DNA of 64,000 bases. Source: Methanoregulaceae archaeon (lineage in GTDB: Archaea; Halobacteriota; Methanomicrobia; Methanomicrobiales; Methanospirillaceae). The translations under genes were made by a program, and so were the position numbers. Each line of letters opens with the position of its first letter. The first letter of the stretch is position 1. The stretch covers positions 1-64,000 of the forward strand of contig JACTUB010000005.1 of the NCBI GenBank assembly GCA_015660885.1, in the 5' to 3' direction. A model generated the notes under the pieces. The model had not been told where the DNA came from, did not search any database, and worked only from the letters and a program-made list of their open reading frames with translations. Shown here piece after piece: positions 26,382 to 34,163 of this stretch.

Positions 26382-27728
26382 TTAACTCGATTTCGCGACA
26401 ATATTTACTCTACTGGTGTTGCCGTTCGTTTGTGCAACGACAACATAGTTTCCAGGAGAAGCACCAAGAATAACTCTGACACCAACAATACCATTTTTGT
26501 CAGATATGTCTGAAGAGGGAGTTACATTACCACCAGGGATTATGCTGAAGTGTACTGTTGTTGAATTTACCGGATTACTAGATGCGTCGGTTAGTTTGAA
26601 TTGGATCATATCTTTGAGTGGGAGGCCAACTACGCCGTCGTAGCTATTGGCTGATAGTGGAGTGATGTTGATTGCTTGTGCAGCTGGTGCTACCGGTGGT
26701 GGAAGAATAAACAACGCACAGGCAATGTACCCTGCTGTCATCAGGATTGCGGCATGTTTAAGCCCGTGGCGTGCATCTCCCTCAGCAATCTTCCCGATGA
26801 TGAGACCCCCGAAGAAAGAGTTGAGGATGATCAGATGGAAAAATCCCCTGGCGAAGTCGACTCCTGCCAATTCGTTCGTCCCGAAAGGACTCGACGTTCC
26901 CAGCTTGTCGACAAAGGGAAGTAAACTTGTGGTCAGGGTGAAGATAATAAAGAAGATAATACCTTGCGCAAAGTAGAAGATTGTTACATACTGCGAGAGG
27001 TTCCCCTCTTTTTCCCGTTCGATACCGATGATGCTCCGCATATCTTCGGATGCCTTGAGTATAAGGTCTGCAACGGACCCTCCTGCATACGATGCCTGGA
27101 CCACTAAGGTAGTGTACCGAATGATCAACTCGGAATGGAGATTCTTCGCCATGGACTTCATGGAATCTTCAAACGACTTACCATACATCATCGACGTCGA
27201 TGCGTTCCGTATATCGGCTGAGAGAATCCCCATGTCAGTCTTGGCAAGCTCCTTGACAGACTTGATTGGGTCAAGTCCCCCTCGCATAAGTTCTGAGAGT
27301 TTGAAGAGAAATTCTGTGTAGAACTCTTCCTTACATCGTGTTGCCCGCTTCTGGAGAGTGATATCGATTGCATATGGGGTAATGGCAATGATAACTGCAA
27401 AGACGATAATTTCATCGAGGCCCATCTTCTGCCCTTCCTTTTGTGTTGGGTGTGACTGTGTTGTCGCATTCCCTTCGGCATTGATCTGGGCCTCGAGTTC
27501 CTGGAATGCCTGTAGTTTTGCACTATCACTTTGTTGTACTTTCTCTGTCCCCTGGAACGTATATCCGGCAAGAAATGCCCCAAGAACTAGGAGAATCGCA
27601 ATTAATACCGGTACTGCGATAGTAAAATACTCCCGGCGCGGGTTGTAAAGGATCCGGATCCGCTCTGCCAACTCGGTGAGATCCTCTTTTTTCCGCGTAT
27701 ATAGGCTGCGTGTGTCTTTAGGGTTCAT
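26382..27728 (-). CDS. type II/IV pilus platform membrane protein with C-terminal Ig-like domain
   Basis: 448 residues. The central part is a T2SSF (GspF/TadC/ArlJ) domain: LFKLSELMRGGLDPIKSVKEL, a Tyr-Gly-Lys-Ser segment (MYGKSFEDSMKSM) and membrane helices after about 255. These proteins anchor the pilus or secretion ATPase and extract pilin subunits. Unlike usual family members it carries, after about residue 365, an extracytoplasmic Ig-like tail resembling the Big_1 type (FKLTDASSNPVNSTTVHFSI and DKNGIVGVRVIL). It starts five bases after the companion T2SSF gene. The ATPase of such a set is at 45833-47584. Confidence 0.8.
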   Translation of the reverse strand: MNPKDTRSLYTRKKEDLTELAERIRILYNPRREYFTIAVPVLIAILLVLGAFLAGYTFQGTEKVQQSDSAKLQAFQELEAQINAEGNATTQSHPTQKEGQKMGLDEIIVFAVIIAITPYAIDITLQKRATRCKEEFYTEFLFKLSELMRGGLDPIKSVKELAKTDMGILSADIRNASTSMMYGKSFEDSMKSMAKNLHSELIIRYTTLVVQASYAGGSVADLILKASEDMRSIIGIEREKEGNLSQYVTIFYFAQGIIFFIIFTLTTSLLPFVDKLGTSSPFGTNELAGVDFARGFFHLIILNSFFGGLIIGKIAEGDARHGLKHAAILMTAGYIACALFILPPPVAPAAQAINITPLSANSYDGVVGLPLKDMIQFKLTDASSNPVNSTTVHFSIIPGGNVTPSSDISDKNGIVGVRVILGASPGNYVVVAQTNGNTSRVNIVAKSS

Positions 27729-27733
27729 GGCTA

Positions 27734-28636
27734 TCAGGGAGTGGTGGAATATTTAACTGACAACATCTGTAAGAAAACGACGTTGATAATCGGGATTAAG
27801 AGGTATATAAGGGCGTTGAAGAGATCTTTCGGCTTAAAGGACCCGAAACTGATTCCGAGAGATCCTGATATGACAATACCGAGGATTGCCAGTGTGAGGG
27901 TCATGACTACTCCCCCGAGATACAGTTCACCGAAAATGCCAAGTGACTCGACAAACTCCGTATAGGTCTGCCGACGTATCGACATAAGTTCCTTGGACTT
28001 GGTCTCCAGGTACGACTTTAATCCCCCCCCACCATAGATGATGTTTGTCAGATCAACGCAGATATCCCGAAACAGTTCAGAAGGAGTGTTGTGTACGAGG
28101 CCATTCATTGCCGTAACAATGTCCTCTCCAAGGATATTTACCTTGAAGAGAACCTTGCGGAACTCTTTTGAAATCTGGCCATAGTCCTCACGGGAGATTC
28201 TCCGGATGATCTCCAGCGGCGTTGCTCCGGAACTGGAAAGGATGGACATGAAGGCAAGGGAATACGGAATTTGTTTGTCGATATCACGTTTCTTATTCTC
28301 AATCTCATTCTGAAGGTAGAAAGGAAACCCGATAGCAGAGGCCCCGACACCGATGAGCGTGATGAGAAGAATATAGATAAACGGGGATTCAATGTGCACC
28401 GGGCTCTGCGGAAGGACTAATAGAAGGGATGAAAGGATGAGCATCAGGAGGCCACTCAGCACTGAGGTGACAATCCACAGGGAAGTAAACATCCCGGGGG
28501 TCATTTCGAGGTCTGCCTGATAGATGAGTTTCATGATATCGCGGTTCGGATTTTTGTCAAAAGATTTACCAAATATGTAACAAAAGTGTTTGTAGGCTTC
28601 AAACAAATCTTCAAAACTCAAAGCCGGTAACGCCAT
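27734..28636 (-). CDS. type II/IV pilus platform membrane protein (T2SSF)
   Basis: 300 residues with the T2SSF layout: a soluble N-terminus, helices at about 48-70 and 85-105, a cytoplasmic domain (LAFMSILSSSGATPLEIIRR, then the glycine-rich YGGGGLKSYLETKSKELMSI) and C-terminal helices. Archaeal pilus-like systems often use two such proteins encoded side by side, as here. It heads the run 27734, 26382, 25895, 25114. Confidence 0.8.
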   Translation of the reverse strand: MALPALSFEDLFEAYKHFCYIFGKSFDKNPNRDIMKLIYQADLEMTPGMFTSLWIVTSVLSGLLMLILSSLLLVLPQSPVHIESPFIYILLITLIGVGASAIGFPFYLQNEIENKKRDIDKQIPYSLAFMSILSSSGATPLEIIRRISREDYGQISKEFRKVLFKVNILGEDIVTAMNGLVHNTPSELFRDICVDLTNIIYGGGGLKSYLETKSKELMSIRRQTYTEFVESLGIFGELYLGGVVMTLTLAILGIVISGSLGISFGSFKPKDLFNALIYLLIPIINVVFLQMLSVKYSTTP

Positions 28637-28786
28637 AGATAGGAAAATCTATATATAGTAATCACTTGCAGACTATATTTTATCAGGAAGCTCGCTCTTC
28701 TTGAAAACCGTTTCAGATTTGCAAACAGCAAATCCCCCACAGATTTTTTCTTTTTTTCTCCGTTCCCCGCACAAAGTGCGAATCCA

Positions 28787-28999
28787 TTATCCAACAATCC
28801 AGGAGTACATGGGTTTTTCGGCAAACTTTTCTTCCAGCATCTTCTCAGCGAACTGTTTTGCCGTAATCCAGGCAAGATGAGCCTCGAAATCATCCGGATG
28901 CATAGGCACAATCTCAGAATGATCCCGTGACAGTTGCATACTCGCAGCACGTAGTGGAATCTCTCTCTCTTCAGGAAAACTCATAATTTCCATTCTCAC
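28787..28999 (-). CDS. small hydrophilic protein (68-70 aa)
   Basis: Begins at GTG 28999, overlapping the stop of the preceding gene (GTGA), or at ATG 28993. Acidic and basic residues alternate, with no membrane helix; a helical segment FEAHLAWITAKQFAEKMLEE is central. The four-base overlap with the 110-residue gene upstream supports a translationally coupled pair. Function unknown. Confidence 0.5.
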   Translation of the reverse strand: MRMEIMSFPEEREIPLRAASMQLSRDHSEIVPMHPDDFEAHLAWITAKQFAEKMLEEKFAEKPMYSWIVG

Positions 29000-29328
29000 T
29001 TGTCACATATCCTATCAAGATCACAGGACCTCACTGCCTTGTAAGCAAATCCTCGGGAATCTCTGAGGACATCCGGAATGGTATTCCGGTACTCTTGATC
29101 GAGCCTGTTTACCAGCACCGTCAGGTCTGCAAGGGTGGATACCATAGTTCGGATCTGACGGGCTTTGTCCTGGTCGAATCGGCACTCCCAGTAAAGGATT
29201 TCGGTCTTTCTCGCGAGAACCCGGACAAGATTCCTGCAGTCTTCCAATGCACGGTCACTGGACTTCCATCGATTCAAAGGTATTTCTCTGAATTTCAGGG
29301 CCGGCCCTCCTTTTTGCTGGTTTTCCAT
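28996..29328 (-). CDS. small helical protein (110 aa)
   Basis: GGAG lies upstream of ATG 29328. The product is mostly helical (WKSSDRALEDCRNLVRVLAR and TMVSTLADLTVLVNRLDQEY) with two to four cysteines and no membrane segment. First of a coupled pair with 28787-28999. No family recognised. It could be a regulator or adaptor. Confidence 0.5.
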   Translation of the reverse strand: MENQQKGGPALKFREIPLNRWKSSDRALEDCRNLVRVLARKTEILYWECRFDQDKARQIRTMVSTLADLTVLVNRLDQEYRNTIPDVLRDSRGFAYKAVRSCDLDRICDK

Positions 29329-29581
29329 TCTCCATCTCCATTGTCAGGTCATCCGGACCTCAATACCGGGTCCTGCCCAACTTTGTACAAATTATATTCT
29401 GTAAGTATATACTTAAAATAATTTCTATATAGATTTTACATAGTTCATATAGATATGAAAAGAACGCTCCGTTCAAACCTACTTTGTTGAGTGGCGCTGG
29501 CTCAAGAAGCCGACGTTTTTTTCCCGTATTTGAGGACGAATGTCGTGTCAATCCACACAATGATAAAATCTTGGATCTGCC

Positions 29582-29601
29582 GGAATAGCGTCAGCTATTC
29601 C
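29582..29601. terminator. hairpin at the stop of the small gene after the ArsC-like gene
   Basis: GGAATAGC and GCTATTCC form a perfect 8-base stem around a four-base loop. The stop codon of the 44-residue frame lies in it. It may end the ArsC-like transcript; no clear T run follows. Confidence 0.4.
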
Positions 29602-29725
29602 TTTGGTGATCTGGGATCGGCAGAATTGTTGGTACAAATGAGCAGAACACGGGATTTTCGTCCAAGTCCTCAACTTTCTGGTTACCAGCATTCTTAGCAA
29701 TTTCTTCACGGTTATGCTCTGTCAT
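29591..29725 (-). CDS. possible small protein coupled to the ArsC-like gene (44 aa)
   Basis: The ATG overlaps the stop of the ArsC-like gene (ATGA). The product begins MTEHNREEIAKNAGNQKVED and has one cysteine. The overlap suggests a real, coupled start, but the reading frame may be the beginning of a gene now truncated, since the sequence beyond the stop still looks faintly coding. No family recognised. Confidence 0.3.
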   Translation of the reverse strand: MTEHNREEIAKNAGNQKVEDLDENPVFCSFVPTILPIPDHQRNS

Positions 29726-30177
29726 TTTTTATCCTCTTTGCTTCCTTCACTCCGGGCAGGACAATCCGGGAAGATTTCGGTAAGCCAGGAATCGATATCG
29801 TCCCGGAGTGTGCGGAAATCTGCGAGGATCTCCGCATTGTTCTCACGGATTTCTGAAGGGCTCACAAATCCGCGATGAATCTTGATCTCTCCATTAGGGA
29901 TGGACCCTGTCACCGCCAGCTTCGCCCGGTCGCACATCGTAATAACGTAATTGAACCGGGTGCCGGCGAATTGAGACAGTTTCTTGGACTTCTGTGTGGA
30001 GATATCGATTCCTACTTCTTTCATCACCGCAATGGCATACGGGTTCGGTCCTGCCGGCGCAACACCTGCTGAAAATGCGGTGTAGCGGTTCTTACAGCGG
30101 GCATTGAGAAGGCCTTCTGCAATCTGAGATCTTACCGAATTGAATGAACAGATAAATAACACAGTCTTCTTTTCCAT
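29722..30177 (-). CDS. ArsC-like low-molecular-weight phosphatase family protein
   Basis: 151 residues of the LMW tyrosine phosphatase / arsenate reductase fold. The P-loop is C10-S-F-N-S-V-R16, followed by SQIAEGLLNAR as in thioredoxin-type ArsC. Cys82 is present (VITMCDRAK), but the third redox cysteine, expected at 89 in a CP motif, is missing, and the usual DPA near 105-110 is SPS. It therefore may not reduce arsenate by the standard three-cysteine relay and may act as a phosphatase. It lies 17 bases after a phoU remnant, which hints at a former phoU-arsC operon and a phosphate role. Confidence 0.75.
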   Translation of the reverse strand: MEKKTVLFICSFNSVRSQIAEGLLNARCKNRYTAFSAGVAPAGPNPYAIAVMKEVGIDISTQKSKKLSQFAGTRFNYVITMCDRAKLAVTGSIPNGEIKIHRGFVSPSEIRENNAEILADFRTLRDDIDSWLTEIFPDCPARSEGSKEDKK

Positions 30178-30194
30178 ATTCTCTCCATCGCAGT

Positions 30195-30350
30195 TCAGTG
30201 GATCTCTATGCGCTCACCGGTATGCATGTATTGAACATTCTCTGCAATCTTGCAAGCGTGATCAGCACAGCGTTCAAGGTAACGGGCGACAAGGATATAG
30301 TTGGTGCAGCGGGTGATGTTCCTGGGATCTTCCATCATATAGGTAATCCC
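30195..30350 (-). pseudogene. phoU: C-terminal remnant of phoU
   Basis: The minus strand from 30350 to the TGA at 30195 encodes GITYMMEDPRNITRC, ILVARYLERCADHACKIAEN and a terminal RIEIH. The intact PhoU at 31958-32608 ends with GITYMIEDPKNI, IMIARYLERCADHACKIAEN and the same RIEIH. About 50 residues remain; homology stops abruptly at 30350. Too short to have been called by length, but the match is unmistakable. Probably the end of a duplicated or rearranged phoU that once headed an operon with the ArsC-like gene. Confidence 0.85.
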
Positions 30351-30493
30351 CGAGGCTCAGGATGATTAGTAAATACGAACTCCTTTTTGCATTCATGGTG
30401 TTCTATCATCCATTTTACCCGTGCTATTAAATGTTTTTTCGCCATAAACTATACTAGTATATATATAAGAAATAAACAAATAGAGTAACATAG

Positions 30494-30518
30494 TGATATC
30501 AGTTATATATTGATATCA
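30494..30518. promoter_or_regulatory. two TGATATCA palindromes before the AbrB-PhoU gene
   Basis: Perfect 8-base palindromes at 30494-30501 and 30511-30518, centres 17 bases apart, lie directly before the start codon and downstream of a TATA-like run (about 30462-30470). The gene product has an AbrB DNA-binding domain, so autoregulation at these sites is plausible. Confidence 0.45.
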
Positions 30519-30527
30519 GGTGATAAG

Positions 30528-31559
30528 ATGGAGATTAGACGAGTGCAGATAACCGGGGGAGCTTCCTTTGTGGTAACACTCCCTAAAGAATGGGCAGAAA
30601 AACAGAAGATTAAGAAAAATGATCCGGTGGGAATGACCGTTCAGACTGACGGAACACTCCTGATTACTAAAAATACCACTGAAGAGATTCTCCAGCAGGT
30701 CAAGGAGATTGACTGCAGCACCAATGCCGATCCGGCATTTTTATTCCGTCTTTTAATTGGAACTTACATCATGGGTTTCAATGTTATCCGCCTTAACACA
30801 AAAAAGGGTTTTCCCCCGTTTGTCCGATCAGTTGTCCGGGATTTCACCCAGATGACGATTGGCCAGGAAGTCGTTGAGGAAACCGAGACTGTTATCACGA
30901 TAAAAGACCTGCTCAATCCAGTAGAGATGCCGTTTGAGAATACCATCAAGCGCATGTTTGTAATTGTTAAAAACATGCATAAGGATGCAATTACAGCTCT
31001 TGATACCCACAACAAGACGCTTGCAGAAGATATAATCACCCGTGACATCGATGCAGACCGGTTGAACTGGCTGATCGCCCGCCAGACCAATACGATCATG
31101 CTCCATGCATCCTTGTCCCGGAAGATGGGGATATCACCGGACATGGCAATGCATTACTATATATTGAGCCGGATTATCGAGCGGATCGGGGACCATGCGG
31201 TGAGAATTGCAGAACATGCCATTCCTATTATCGAGATGAATCTTGATAAACAAACCATCAATATTATAAAAAAAGCAAGTGTGATGTCCCTTGAAATTTT
31301 CGACCGAAGTATTGTCTCTTTTTTCAACTCTGATATGAAAGATGCCAACCGGAATATTGAATCGATCAACGCACTGGAAAACATCTGTGGAGAGATTAAT
31401 AATATGGTGCTCAAGCAGGATACGATGATTGCCATTTCTTTAAATTACATCTCTGAAAGTATACGGAGATCGGGAGAATATGCGGGAGACATCTCTGAAA
31501 CAATCATCAACGTATTGGTAGAGGAGAATACAACACTGCAGAAAGGAAAAACCTGCTAA
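30528..31559 (+). CDS. AbrB-PhoU fusion phosphate uptake regulator
   Basis: 343 residues from ATG 30528 (AGGTG eight bases before; an upstream ATG at 30510 would add six). Residues 1-45 form a SpoVT/AbrB DNA-binding domain (VQITGGASFVVTLPKEWAEK). The rest is PhoU-type helical repeats with the family core RIIERIGDHAVRIAEHAIP and a second SIRRSGEYAGDI. This architecture is the usual archaeal phosphate uptake regulator. It is divergent from the ArsC-like gene. Palindromes in front suggest that it controls itself and perhaps the pst genes at 12 kb. Confidence 0.88.
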   Translation: MEIRRVQITGGASFVVTLPKEWAEKQKIKKNDPVGMTVQTDGTLLITKNTTEEILQQVKEIDCSTNADPAFLFRLLIGTYIMGFNVIRLNTKKGFPPFVRSVVRDFTQMTIGQEVVEETETVITIKDLLNPVEMPFENTIKRMFVIVKNMHKDAITALDTHNKTLAEDIITRDIDADRLNWLIARQTNTIMLHASLSRKMGISPDMAMHYYILSRIIERIGDHAVRIAEHAIPIIEMNLDKQTINIIKKASVMSLEIFDRSIVSFFNSDMKDANRNIESINALENICGEINNMVLKQDTMIAISLNYISESIRRSGEYAGDISETIINVLVEENTTLQKGKTC

Positions 31560-31723
31560 ATGAGTCTTCTGGGGGGCGGTTCTGTCTGTACTCTAAACAT
31601 CATTGTGTCAAACCCCGTAATATGATGGATCTAACCCCCATATTGCGTAGTTTAGAATTTTATGATACATTTTGGGATTTTTTATTTTCTCATCGATAAG
31701 GGATAGAAATTCCAAAAATATCT

Positions 31724-31939
31724 TCACTCTTTTTCCTGTTGAATACAATTAATTAAATTTTGCAGATCGATTTTATTTTGAGTAAGATACCAAAAACAAG
31801 CAACAATTAATCCTAATACAATCAATATTTGACCCACTAAATTCCCAATAGTAAGAATTCCAATAACTACCATAAAAAATGCGATGTATTTTGAATACTT
31901 GGCTCTCTTTTTTAATTGTTCGATATTCTGCTCAGGCAT
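31724..31939 (-). CDS. small membrane protein downstream of phoU (71 aa)
   Basis: A charged N-terminus (EQNIEQLKKRAKYSKYIAFF) leads into two membrane helices (about 18-38 and 38-56) and a polar tail. GGGG lies before the ATG, and the start is only 18 bases after the phoU stop, so it is probably in the phoU transcript. Function unknown. AT-rich compared with phoU. Confidence 0.55.
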   Translation of the reverse strand: MPEQNIEQLKKRAKYSKYIAFFMVVIGILTIGNLVGQILIVLGLIVACFWYLTQNKIDLQNLINCIQQEKE

Positions 31940-31957
31940 ATGAATCCCCCCACTGGT

Positions 31958-32608
31958 TCAGTGGATCTCAATACGCTTCCTGGTAATCATATAAATGACA
32001 TTCTCTGCAATTTTACAAGCATGATCGGCGCAACGCTCGAGATACCGGGCGATCATAATGTAATAAGTGTAGCTCGAAATATTTTTTGGATCTTCTATCA
32101 TGTATGTGATTCCTGCCCGGAAGATTGAATGTCGTAATGCATCAATGGTATCATCCCTACTTGAAAATCCCTCTACCATTTTGAGATTATCAGACTCAAA
32201 CACCGCTATCGCATCGTCAATCATGCCAATCACGAGATCTGTCATGTATGGAATGCTTATCATGTGGTTAAGATGGGGTTTATCCGACACTTCTTTCACG
32301 ATTTTCGTAATCTCAATGCCATACCGCCCTATACGCGTTGATATCTGAATGATCTTTAATATGCAAACGATAGTGCGCATATCCTTTGCCATTGACTGGT
32401 AGAGGGCGATTAGGTGGTAGCACTGCTCTTCAAGTCTGACTTCAGAAAGGTGAATCTTTTCTTGTCCGGCAATTACGGACTCTGCGAGATCTGGATCCTG
32501 CCTTATGAGTGCATCAACTGCAGTACGCAGTGTGTCGCGCCCCAGATATGCCATTTCAAGGATTTCCTGTTTTAGGGTTTGGAGTTCCGTATGAAATTTT
32601 TCTACCAT
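31958..32608 (-). CDS. phoU: phosphate-specific transport system accessory protein PhoU
   Basis: 216 residues, normal length, two three-helix PhoU repeats. The metal-binding style motifs are in RIGRYGIEITKIVKEV and RYLERCADHACKIAENVIYM. PhoU restrains the Pst transporter when phosphate is ample. The pst genes are about 20 kb away in this window. Two 9-base direct repeats flank its TATA box. Confidence 0.93.
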   Translation of the reverse strand: MVEKFHTELQTLKQEILEMAYLGRDTLRTAVDALIRQDPDLAESVIAGQEKIHLSEVRLEEQCYHLIALYQSMAKDMRTIVCILKIIQISTRIGRYGIEITKIVKEVSDKPHLNHMISIPYMTDLVIGMIDDAIAVFESDNLKMVEGFSSRDDTIDALRHSIFRAGITYMIEDPKNISSYTYYIMIARYLERCADHACKIAENVIYMITRKRIEIH

Positions 32609-32650
32609 GATTTACTCTCGTGAGTCACCGTCTTGCAGGTATTTGTCTTA

Positions 32651-32692
32651 CTGTGAGATGTATAAATATTGACTATATATACGCTGTGAGAT
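32651..32692 (-). promoter_or_regulatory. phoU promoter flanked by direct repeats CTGTGAGAT
   Basis: CTGTGAGAT at 32651-32659 and 32684-32692, 33 bases apart (about three helical turns), flank a TATATATA run at 32673-32680. The arrangement suggests a regulator binding on both sides of the phoU promoter. Confidence 0.45.
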
Positions 32693-32887
32693 ATCCATGG
32701 TCTCAGGTCAAAAGATGTTATTCTAGAATTAAAAAATATTATTCATCTCGTTCGGAATTATCGCACGTATATGTGATGTAAAATGACATCGTGTCCCTTT
32801 CTTCGGGTTAATACTAGGAGACTCTGTTACATTGGAGGAATTTAAATGAAAATTAAAAAAGGTCTTGCATCGCGGGACTTACAAAAA

Positions 32888-33235
32888 TTATTGATATCCA
32901 GTTGCTGTTGGGACTTCCGAAGCTTTTGTCCCAGATTGAACCGCTTTATCATATGCTTCAACAGTGCTTCTCATCCAAGTAGAAATTGCTTTAAAAGAGT
33001 CAACACTCATTCGAATGTCAATAAAATATACCCGTTTAATTGTTTTTACGGAGAGTTCTGGTGGCGTGGGTTGTCCTTCCAACACGCTTCCGGTTTCAAT
33101 TTGTGGAATGTCAACGTAAAAAGCCAGTCTCCCTCCACCTGGACCTAGAAATCCCATAATATTTTCAGCATAGCGGACTTCAAATTTGGGATCGTATTCC
33201 GTCTCAAATTGAATTTCTCTTGGTTTTTGTGGCAT
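32888..33235 (-). CDS. DUF3467-like small protein (115 aa)
   Basis: A soluble protein with a YAENIMGFLGPGG segment near residue 20 and an IDIRMSVDSFKAISTWMRST segment near 72, ending with an Ala/Tyr-rich helix; this layout resembles DUF3467 proteins, though the match is by eye. GAGGT five bases before the ATG supports the start. It follows the 90-residue membrane gene by 16 bases, so the two form an operon. Function unknown. Confidence 0.55.
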   Translation of the reverse strand: MPQKPREIQFETEYDPKFEVRYAENIMGFLGPGGGRLAFYVDIPQIETGSVLEGQPTPPELSVKTIKRVYFIDIRMSVDSFKAISTWMRSTVEAYDKAVQSGTKASEVPTATGYQ

Positions 33236-33251
33236 GTTTTACCTCAAAAAA

Positions 33252-33524
33252 TTAGGATTTTGAATTTGCTCCAACATACAGTAGCCCAAGAATCACAAGC
33301 ACTCCTGTAAAGAATGCAATTGCACCTTGAGCTGACTTAGCTAAATCATTACCAGCAGATTCAATTGATGCTGCTGGATGTTCTAATGGCGTTCCTTGTA
33401 ATGTATCCTTTAGGAAATGACCAACCGATGATTCGACTGAACCAAAACCTGCAATCACAAAGAAGATTGCAAATACAATTCCGATAACGGCGATAATAAC
33501 GATCGCCAATTCAAAGTCTTTCAT
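33252..33524 (-). CDS. two-helix small membrane protein (90 aa)
   Basis: Helices about residues 6-28 and 66-85, separated by a polar stretch with VESSVGHFLKDTLQGTP that should be on one side of the membrane. First gene of a pair with the DUF3467-like protein. GGACGG upstream of the ATG. No family recognised. Confidence 0.5.
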   Translation of the reverse strand: MKDFELAIVIIAVIGIVFAIFFVIAGFGSVESSVGHFLKDTLQGTPLEHPAASIESAGNDLAKSAQGAIAFFTGVLVILGLLYVGANSKS

Positions 33525-33867
33525 TTATTCCGTCCAGTTTAATTTAGAGTATTCGTACTTCGATACCGAAAACTCTAAGTCTAAGGATAGCAAAACAGTA
33601 AGTGTTGGGTTGACTGTTTGATGTCTTAAGACATTGAGTCATCCATTTTTTTAGATTGTTTCATTTTCAACACTACCGCATGGTTTGTTTCGCCCGCGCT
33701 TGTGGGGCTTAATCCACACTCCTTATAACCATTATTACCACTGAGAATAAATACTTTCGTACTAATCGCTCGTAAAATGCCGGAAATTGAAAATGGGGTA
33801 CGAAACTAAGGTATTTTCGACATTTTCCGAACAAAATAATAAGTTTAAGGATAAAGAATTATTTAAT
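33525..33867. other. AT-rich intergenic region
   Basis: No gene seen. It lies between the membrane-gene pair and the DUF2080-like gene and probably carries the promoter of the pair. Confidence 0.4.
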
Positions 33868-34032
33868 TTATTTTTCTTTTTCATTTTCAACCGGATCTAG
33901 AAGAAGAATTTTCACACGTTTCCCAACCCAGGAAACAGGAAGATACACCCCTCCAGACGTTCCGCGACCTTTAACGATTCGTTCAAGCACCTCATAGGCG
34001 CTGGATTGTATTTTCATGGCTTCTAATGTCAT
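33868..34032 (-). CDS. DUF2080-type transposon-associated protein (54 aa)
   Basis: Begins at ATG 34032. The core AYEVLERIVKGRGTSGGVYL followed by VSWVGKRVKILLLDPVE matches the archaeal DUF2080 family, called putative transposon-encoded proteins, which look like AbrB-type swapped hairpins. It lies 80 bases from the start of an IS481-type element and points away from it. It may be a small DNA-binding accessory of a mobile element. Confidence 0.6.
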   Translation of the reverse strand: MTLEAMKIQSSAYEVLERIVKGRGTSGGVYLPVSWVGKRVKILLLDPVENEKEK

Positions 34033-34113
34033 ATGATGTAATCTTTATCGCTATTCTATAAATATTTTATCAATGCAAAATAGCCATAATGCATACATAA
34101 TATAGATATGTCA

Positions 34114-34151
34114 AAGAGCGGGTCGGAATCTGGGAAGACACACCCGCTCTT
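34114..34151. repeat. 10-bp hairpin before the transposase
   Basis: AAGAGCGGGT at 34114-34123 pairs perfectly with ACCCGCTCTT at 34142-34151. The ribosome site GGAGG follows directly (34154-34158). It could limit read-through translation from an outside promoter or be part of the element's end. Confidence 0.55.
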
Positions 34152-34163
34152 GAGGAGGTCACA

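Noticed and set aside
28618..28950. 110-codon minus-strand frame over the small coupled genes
   Set aside because: It overlaps the better-supported 28787-28999 gene in another frame and has a Cys/Arg-rich, non-protein-like composition.
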